This document shows, piece by piece, positions 43,061-47,097 of a stretch of DNA of 47,097 bases. Origin of the DNA: an uncultured Bacteroidales bacterium. GTDB taxonomy: Bacteria > Bacteroidota > Bacteroidia > Bacteroidales > FEN-979. Where the stretch lies: the NCBI GenBank assembly GCA_903925275.1, contig CAIYES010000336.1, positions 1-47,097 of the forward strand, in the 5' to 3' direction. Below the pieces are notes generated by a model. That model ran no database searches and was not told where the DNA came from. It worked only from the letters and a program-made list of their open reading frames with translations. How positions within the stretch are numbered: the stretch's first letter is position 1; each line of letters starts with the position of its first letter. The position numbers and the translations under genes are program-made.

Positions 43061-46000
43061 TTATTTCGATTTATCCGGGAAGGGGGGCATGGCAGGAATC
43101 TCTTTTGGCCATGTTTTTAACTCCTCTTTCATCAGATCAACTGCTCTGTTTAGTTGCTGATCTTCACCGGCATATTCTTTCGCCGGATCGTTATCAACCT
43201 CGATGTCGGGATCGACGCCATGTCCTTCGATTATCCAGTTTTTACCTTCTGTATCATATGGTGCAAATTCCGGACGCATCAGTTGACCGCCATCGATAAA
43301 TGGCAAACTGCCACGAATCCCTACAACGCCTCCCCATGTGCGTTTTCCGATTGCCTTGCCCATCTTCAGCTTCTTGAACTGGTAAGGGAAAAGGTCACCA
43401 TCTGAGGCAGAATAGTTATCGATGAGGATACACTTTGGACCCCATTGCATTTCAAGGCGACCCGGAGCACCATCGGTGTTGCGTGACATGTTGATCATAG
43501 TCATCTCCCGGTTAAGGCGCTCAATGATCATGGGCGAAACATTGCCGCCACCATTGCCCCGGTCATCGATGATCAACGCACGCTTTGCAAGTTGAGGATA
43601 GAAATGCTTTACAAATTCGTTCAACCCTTCAACACCCATATCAGGAATATGAATATAACCAATCTCGCCATTGGAGGCATCCGACACCTTCTTGATATTG
43701 TTTTGAACCCAGTTGTAATAGTATAATCCGGCCTCATTGTCTGTCGGCACAACGATTGTTTTGTGGGCGCCGGCATCCGAAGCAGTAGTATTCAAAGTGA
43801 GTTCAACCTGAACACCTGCTTTGTTCACAAACGCTTCGTTGATGTCGTTCATCTCTTTGGTAGATTTACCGTTGATGGCAATGATGAAATCGCCCTCTTT
43901 TGCTTCAACACCAAGTTCGGTCAGTGGCGACCGCGTTTCATTTGCCCAGTTTTCACCCTTCAGAATTTTGTCGATTTTGTAATATCCCGATCCGTCGCGG
44001 CTTATCTTTGCACCAAGCAATCCCATTTTAATTCGTTTTGGTTCAGGTTTATCACCTCCGCTCACATAAGAGTGGCCGATGCTGATTTCGCCAATCATTT
44101 CACCGATAATGTAGTTAAGATCGTTCCGGTTGTTTATATAAGGCAGCAATGCCTCATATTTCTTGCGGATATTCGGCCAGTTTAACCCCTGCATGTTCGG
44201 ATCGTAAAGGAAGTATTTCATCTGCCGCCATGCTTCATTATATATCTGTGCCCATTCTGCCTTCAGGTCAACCATCAGCTTCATGTTCACAAGGTCGGCA
44301 TAATCCTTGACCTCAATCTTTCCGCCGCGAGGAAGGTCTATTACGCCATATTTTCCATGATCGCTGACAACCATTTTCTTGTTGTCAGCCGTAATTATGT
44401 AAATGTTAAAATCCCCAAGATTTGATTCCTTGCGGTCTTTCAGGTTGTAGGTCATCAAACCTCCCTGTCGACCACCCCTTCCTCCTTTAATATAATAGAC
44501 ATTGTCGCTTACGCAATTCACATTAAAATATGTGCCTGCTTCGATGGGAAGATCAACAATCCTGTCCATGATACCTTCAAGATCGACTTTCACAATAACA
44601 TCCTTACTTGCATCGGCCTCTTTTTTGTCATCCTTACCAGCAGTAGCTTTGCTATCTTTCTTTCCATCCTTTCCTTCTGCCTTTGCATTTCCATCTGCTT
44701 TATCCTCTTTAGCTAGAGTCACTTCATCATTTTCGGGTGCAAAAGGATTTGGAGTGCTTTTGGCGAGTGTCACAAAATAGACACGGGTCATATCAGTGTA
44801 TGAATGGTTCCACTCTGTCCAGCTGTAAGTGGGATTGAAATCGCGGTTAGATGTAAAAAAGATATATTTTCCATCGCTGCTGAAGCTGGCTCCATCAGCA
44901 TCGTACCAGGTATCGGTAATTGGTGTTTTTGCTTTTGAAGCAAGTTCATAAAGGAAAACCCGGCTGGTAGCACGGCGTTCGGGAAACGTGTAAACGATCC
45001 ATTTGCTGTCGGGTGACCAGTTGTAGTCATTAAATTCCCAACTCTTGGCCTGATCCACTATCGTCACAGCTTTTGTGTTGATATCCACAAATTGCAACCG
45101 CAACATTTTGTCAGACCAGAGGAGTTTCTTACTGTCGGGCGACCATGTGACGGAATACTTGTAAGTGTCGGCATTGCTGGTGATCTTCTCAGGTTCAGCA
45201 CTACCATCCTGTTTTTGAATGTAAATTTCATCTTCACCGCTCAGATCGGATATAAAGGCAATAAATTTTCCATCAGGCGACCATGCCACATCGCGATCGT
45301 GAACACCTGGTGTATTGGTCAGGTCTTTGGTAATGCCGCTTTTTGCAGGAACAGTCCAGATATCACCACGGGCATCAAATGCAATACGCTTTCCATCGGG
45401 GGATACAGTGAATGTGTTGATGAATTTGCTGGCATCTTTTATCTGGTTGCGTCCGGTGATGAAGTCATCAGAAATGCGGATCGTCACTTTTTGAGTTTGC
45501 TGCGTTGCGAAGTCGAACGTGTAGATGAATCCTCCATTTTCAAAAACGATACCATTGTCGCCAAGCGATGGGAACTTGATGTCGAATTCTTTGAAGTCGG
45601 TCATTTTCTTTGTCTCTTTCGTCTTCAGGTCATAGCAATAGAGGTTTGTAGGACGCTCACGTTCCGAGAGGAAATAGATTTTATCTCCGTTCCACATCGG
45701 GTACATATCCTGGTAAATGTTGTTTGTTATTCGTTCGGTTTCTTTGGTCTTGAAATCATAAATCCAAATTTCATCGGCCATACCGCCCTTGTAGTATTTC
45801 CAGGTGCGGAATTCGCGGAAGACGCGGTTGTAAGCGAGTTTGGATTTATCGGGAGACCAGGAACAGAAACCGCCGCAGGGGAGGGGTAACTCTTCTGAAA
45901 GTCCGCCTTTTATATTCGCCAGGAAAAGCTGGCCTTTGAAATCGTTGAATGTTTGTTTACGCGACCTGAAAACAATGTTTTCGTTATCTTTCCAGGTCAT

Positions 46001-46369
46001 CACGATATTGTTTGGTCCCATCCGGTCGGAGATATCATCACGGCCTAAGGTAGCAGTGTTCGTAAGGCGCCTGGGTACTCCACCTTCTGAGGGTATCAGA
46101 TAAACCTCGGTATTGCCGTCATATTGCCCCGTAAATGCAATCTGTTTGCCATCAGGGGAAAAACGGGCAAACATCTCATAACCGTTCTCATCATTGGTGA
46201 GTTTGCGGGCAAGGCCGCCGGCTTTGTCAACAGTATACAGGTCACCGGCATACGTAAACACGATTTGATTTCCGTGCATGGCAGGAAACCGCAACAGCCG
46301 TGCTTCATCCTGTGCCATGACGGCGCCCAGCATGAGCAGGAAAGTTAAAACTATGGTCATTTTTTTCAT
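43061..46369 (-). CDS. Secreted tricorn-like S41 protease
   Basis: A 1102-residue exported protein (signal peptide about 1-19, ending VMAQ). The first half is a run of WD40-like PD40 beta-propeller blades, with repeated FSPDGKQIAFTG, WSPDKSKLAY, WSPDGKFIAFIS and SSDGKYIFFTSN. A charged Lys/Asp/Ala-rich linker (about 550-595) follows, then a tricorn core, a PDZ domain (about 780-880) and an S41 peptidase domain. Likely catalytic residues: His in GEISIGHSYV, Ser989 in SASDGD and Glu1048 in WIIEGHG. The GNGGGN oxyanion-type loop is present. It should degrade oligopeptides in the periplasm. It has a full -33/-7 promoter. Confidence 0.93.
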   Translation of the reverse strand: MKKMTIVLTFLLMLGAVMAQDEARLLRFPAMHGNQIVFTYAGDLYTVDKAGGLARKLTNDENGYEMFARFSPDGKQIAFTGQYDGNTEVYLIPSEGGVPRRLTNTATLGRDDISDRMGPNNIVMTWKDNENIVFRSRKQTFNDFKGQLFLANIKGGLSEELPLPCGGFCSWSPDKSKLAYNRVFREFRTWKYYKGGMADEIWIYDFKTKETERITNNIYQDMYPMWNGDKIYFLSERERPTNLYCYDLKTKETKKMTDFKEFDIKFPSLGDNGIVFENGGFIYTFDFATQQTQKVTIRISDDFITGRNQIKDASKFINTFTVSPDGKRIAFDARGDIWTVPAKSGITKDLTNTPGVHDRDVAWSPDGKFIAFISDLSGEDEIYIQKQDGSAEPEKITSNADTYKYSVTWSPDSKKLLWSDKMLRLQFVDINTKAVTIVDQAKSWEFNDYNWSPDSKWIVYTFPERRATSRVFLYELASKAKTPITDTWYDADGASFSSDGKYIFFTSNRDFNPTYSWTEWNHSYTDMTRVYFVTLAKSTPNPFAPENDEVTLAKEDKADGNAKAEGKDGKKDSKATAGKDDKKEADASKDVIVKVDLEGIMDRIVDLPIEAGTYFNVNCVSDNVYYIKGGRGGRQGGLMTYNLKDRKESNLGDFNIYIITADNKKMVVSDHGKYGVIDLPRGGKIEVKDYADLVNMKLMVDLKAEWAQIYNEAWRQMKYFLYDPNMQGLNWPNIRKKYEALLPYINNRNDLNYIIGEMIGEISIGHSYVSGGDKPEPKRIKMGLLGAKISRDGSGYYKIDKILKGENWANETRSPLTELGVEAKEGDFIIAINGKSTKEMNDINEAFVNKAGVQVELTLNTTASDAGAHKTIVVPTDNEAGLYYYNWVQNNIKKVSDASNGEIGYIHIPDMGVEGLNEFVKHFYPQLAKRALIIDDRGNGGGNVSPMIIERLNREMTMINMSRNTDGAPGRLEMQWGPKCILIDNYSASDGDLFPYQFKKLKMGKAIGKRTWGGVVGIRGSLPFIDGGQLMRPEFAPYDTEGKNWIIEGHGVDPDIEVDNDPAKEYAGEDQQLNRAVDLMKEELKTWPKEIPAMPPFPDKSK

Positions 46370-46403
46370 TATATTCCCGATTTAGGTGTATTTTTATTTC
46401 TAA

Positions 46404-46437
46404 GCAAAAATATTGAGAAATTCATCAAGTTATCAAA
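46404..46437 (-). promoter_or_regulatory. Full -33/-7 promoter of the tricorn-like gene
   Basis: On the minus strand TTTG (46437-46434), a 21-base spacer and TATTTTTGC (46412-46404). Both boxes match the Bacteroidetes consensus, 34 bases before the ATG. Confidence 0.7.
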
Positions 46438-46623
46438 TAATTCGGTGAGCATGATAAATTACTCGATGATGTTCCAACTGGCACCCTTTAATATTCATCC
46501 GTATCTTTTTTTTATGTGTTTTTCCGAAATGGTCACCCGATCAACCATGGTCATGTTTCTGCCATTTTCCACGTATGCATGAATGAAAAAACAATTGTGA
46601 TCGAATGAATATGGAATGGCCGG

Positions 46624-46658
46624 TTTGACCTGGATTTGTAATAATATCTTAACTTTGC
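46624..46658 (+). promoter_or_regulatory. Full -33/-7 promoter of the OsmC-like gene
   Basis: TTTG (46624-46627), a 22-base spacer and TAACTTTGC (46650-46658), 20 bases before the ATG. It lies within the longer open frame starting at 46616, which supports the shorter start. Confidence 0.7.
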
Positions 46659-46678
46659 AAAAAAAAATAAATTCAACC

Positions 46679-47074
46679 ATGTCAATCGAAGTTAAGTTTG
46701 CCGGTAATAAAAAAGTAAATGCCGAAATCGACGGTTTTACGGTACAAACGGATCAGCCGGTGCAGTCAGGTGGTGATAATACAGCACCTTCTCCATTCAG
46801 TTTATTCCTCGCCTCTCTGGGAACCTGTGCAGGTATCTATATCAAAGGTTTTTGTGATCAACGCGGGATTGATACCTCGAAAGTTAGTATCAGCATGGAT
46901 TATAATTATGATAATGTCCAGAAGATGGTCGTTAAGTTCATCTTTAAGATATACGTTCCGGCTGATTTCCCGGAGCAATACGAAACAGCGGTCATCAAAT
47001 CTGCCATGCTGTGTGCAGTCAAACGTCACCTGAACCCGTCCATCGAAAGTGAAATCACCATCGTCCGGCGGTAG
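46679..47074 (+). CDS. OsmC-family protein
   Basis: A 131-residue cytoplasmic protein starting at the ATG at 46679 (MSIEVKFAGN). The frame is open further upstream, but that part contains the promoter. OsmC/Ohr landmarks: the helix PSPFSLFLASLGTCAGIYI with the first conserved Cys (about residue 51) and SAMLCAVKRHL with the second (about 111). Such pairs of Cys reduce organic or fatty-acid hydroperoxides. The exact subfamily (OsmC, Ohr or YhfA-like) is not certain. Its stop codon is the first bases of a palindromic repeat. Confidence 0.85.
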   Translation: MSIEVKFAGNKKVNAEIDGFTVQTDQPVQSGGDNTAPSPFSLFLASLGTCAGIYIKGFCDQRGIDTSKVSISMDYNYDNVQKMVVKFIFKIYVPADFPEQYETAVIKSAMLCAVKRHLNPSIESEITIVRR

Positions 47075-47097
47075 AGACGCGGCATGCCGCGTCTCCA
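47071..47097. repeat. Perfect palindrome of the GAGACGCGGCA type at the window end
   Basis: A 22-bp perfect palindrome at 47074-47095, beginning with TAGAGACG, as in the array at 42912 but with a different centre. The OsmC-like stop codon TAG (47072-47074) is its first three bases. The unit may continue beyond the window. Confidence 0.75.

Larger units (their letters stand above)
46370..46678. other. Divergent intergenic region
   Basis: A 309-bp gap between the leftward tricorn-like gene and the rightward OsmC-like gene. It holds one promoter at each end (46404-46437 and 46624-46658). I see no credible gene, repeat or structured RNA in the middle. Confidence 0.6.

Noticed and set aside
45092..45889. 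A 265-codon plus-strand frame opposite the tricorn-like gene
   Set aside because: The minus-strand frame is a clear beta-propeller with recurrent SPDGK motifs; the opposite frame is a by-product of its codon use.
46495..46680. A 61-codon leftward frame upstream of the OsmC-like gene
   Set aside because: It covers the well-formed promoter of the OsmC-like gene and has no recognisable feature.

Overview
The window reads as a chromosomal segment of an uncultured member of the Bacteroidota, probably Bacteroidales-like. Several genes are preceded by good matches to the Bacteroidetes -7 box (TAnnTTTG). Shine-Dalgarno sequences are essentially absent. Families typical of the phylum recur: a FISUMP (Fibrobacter succinogenes major paralogous) domain family, PKD-like repeat proteins, a choice-of-anchor L domain, a tricorn-type protease, a PepSY-like secreted protein, and a bifunctional formiminotransferase-cyclodeaminase. 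I saw no rRNA, tRNA, CRISPR array or complete insertion sequence.

Left part (1-8260): a periplasmic thioredoxin-fold lipoprotein; a stand-alone transposase-type zinc-ribbon protein; two histidine-degradation genes (hutI and the FTCD fusion) on either side of a HEXXH metallopeptidase lipoprotein; a 129-bp MITE-like element; a lipoprotein with two CXXCH haem motifs; and two small secreted proteins followed by an intrinsic terminator. Next (8261-10359) comes a response regulator and sensor kinase pair. The kinase reading frame is broken by an apparent one-base deletion that removes the G2 ATP-binding box.

Centre (10394-39193): 29 kb of five consecutive co-oriented giant secreted-protein genes of about 1200 to 2950 residues. 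Each has a signal peptide, a different N-terminal head (choice-of-anchor L; a PDYG-type domain; an unknown lectin-like head; an unknown Cys-containing head; an IgGFc-binding-like head), a stalk of PKD/Ig-like repeats (5 to more than 20), a conserved linker of about 95 residues and a C-terminal FISUMP domain. All five stop at nearly the same residue (RCVKD, RCIKD or RCVRN). Each has its own upstream GTAMYTTTAC motif, so they look like separately transcribed members of one family rather than an operon. I infer a set of surface or adhesin-like fibres with interchangeable tips.

Right part (39294-47097): an aspartate ammonia-lyase carrying an internal repeat-derived insertion, a GT-C type membrane glycosyltransferase, a large secreted tricorn-like protease and an OsmC-family protein. 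Together with hutI and FTCD, the peptidases and aspartase suggest a cell that lives partly on peptides and amino acids.

The window is also rich in short dispersed repeats of at least six unrelated kinds: an 8-bp ATTTCACC array at four places, a 7-bp TGAC array, the MITE-like element, CACGGAG, GTCGTGC and GAGACGGGTT palindromes. They sit in leaders, between genes, and in one case inside a coding sequence.
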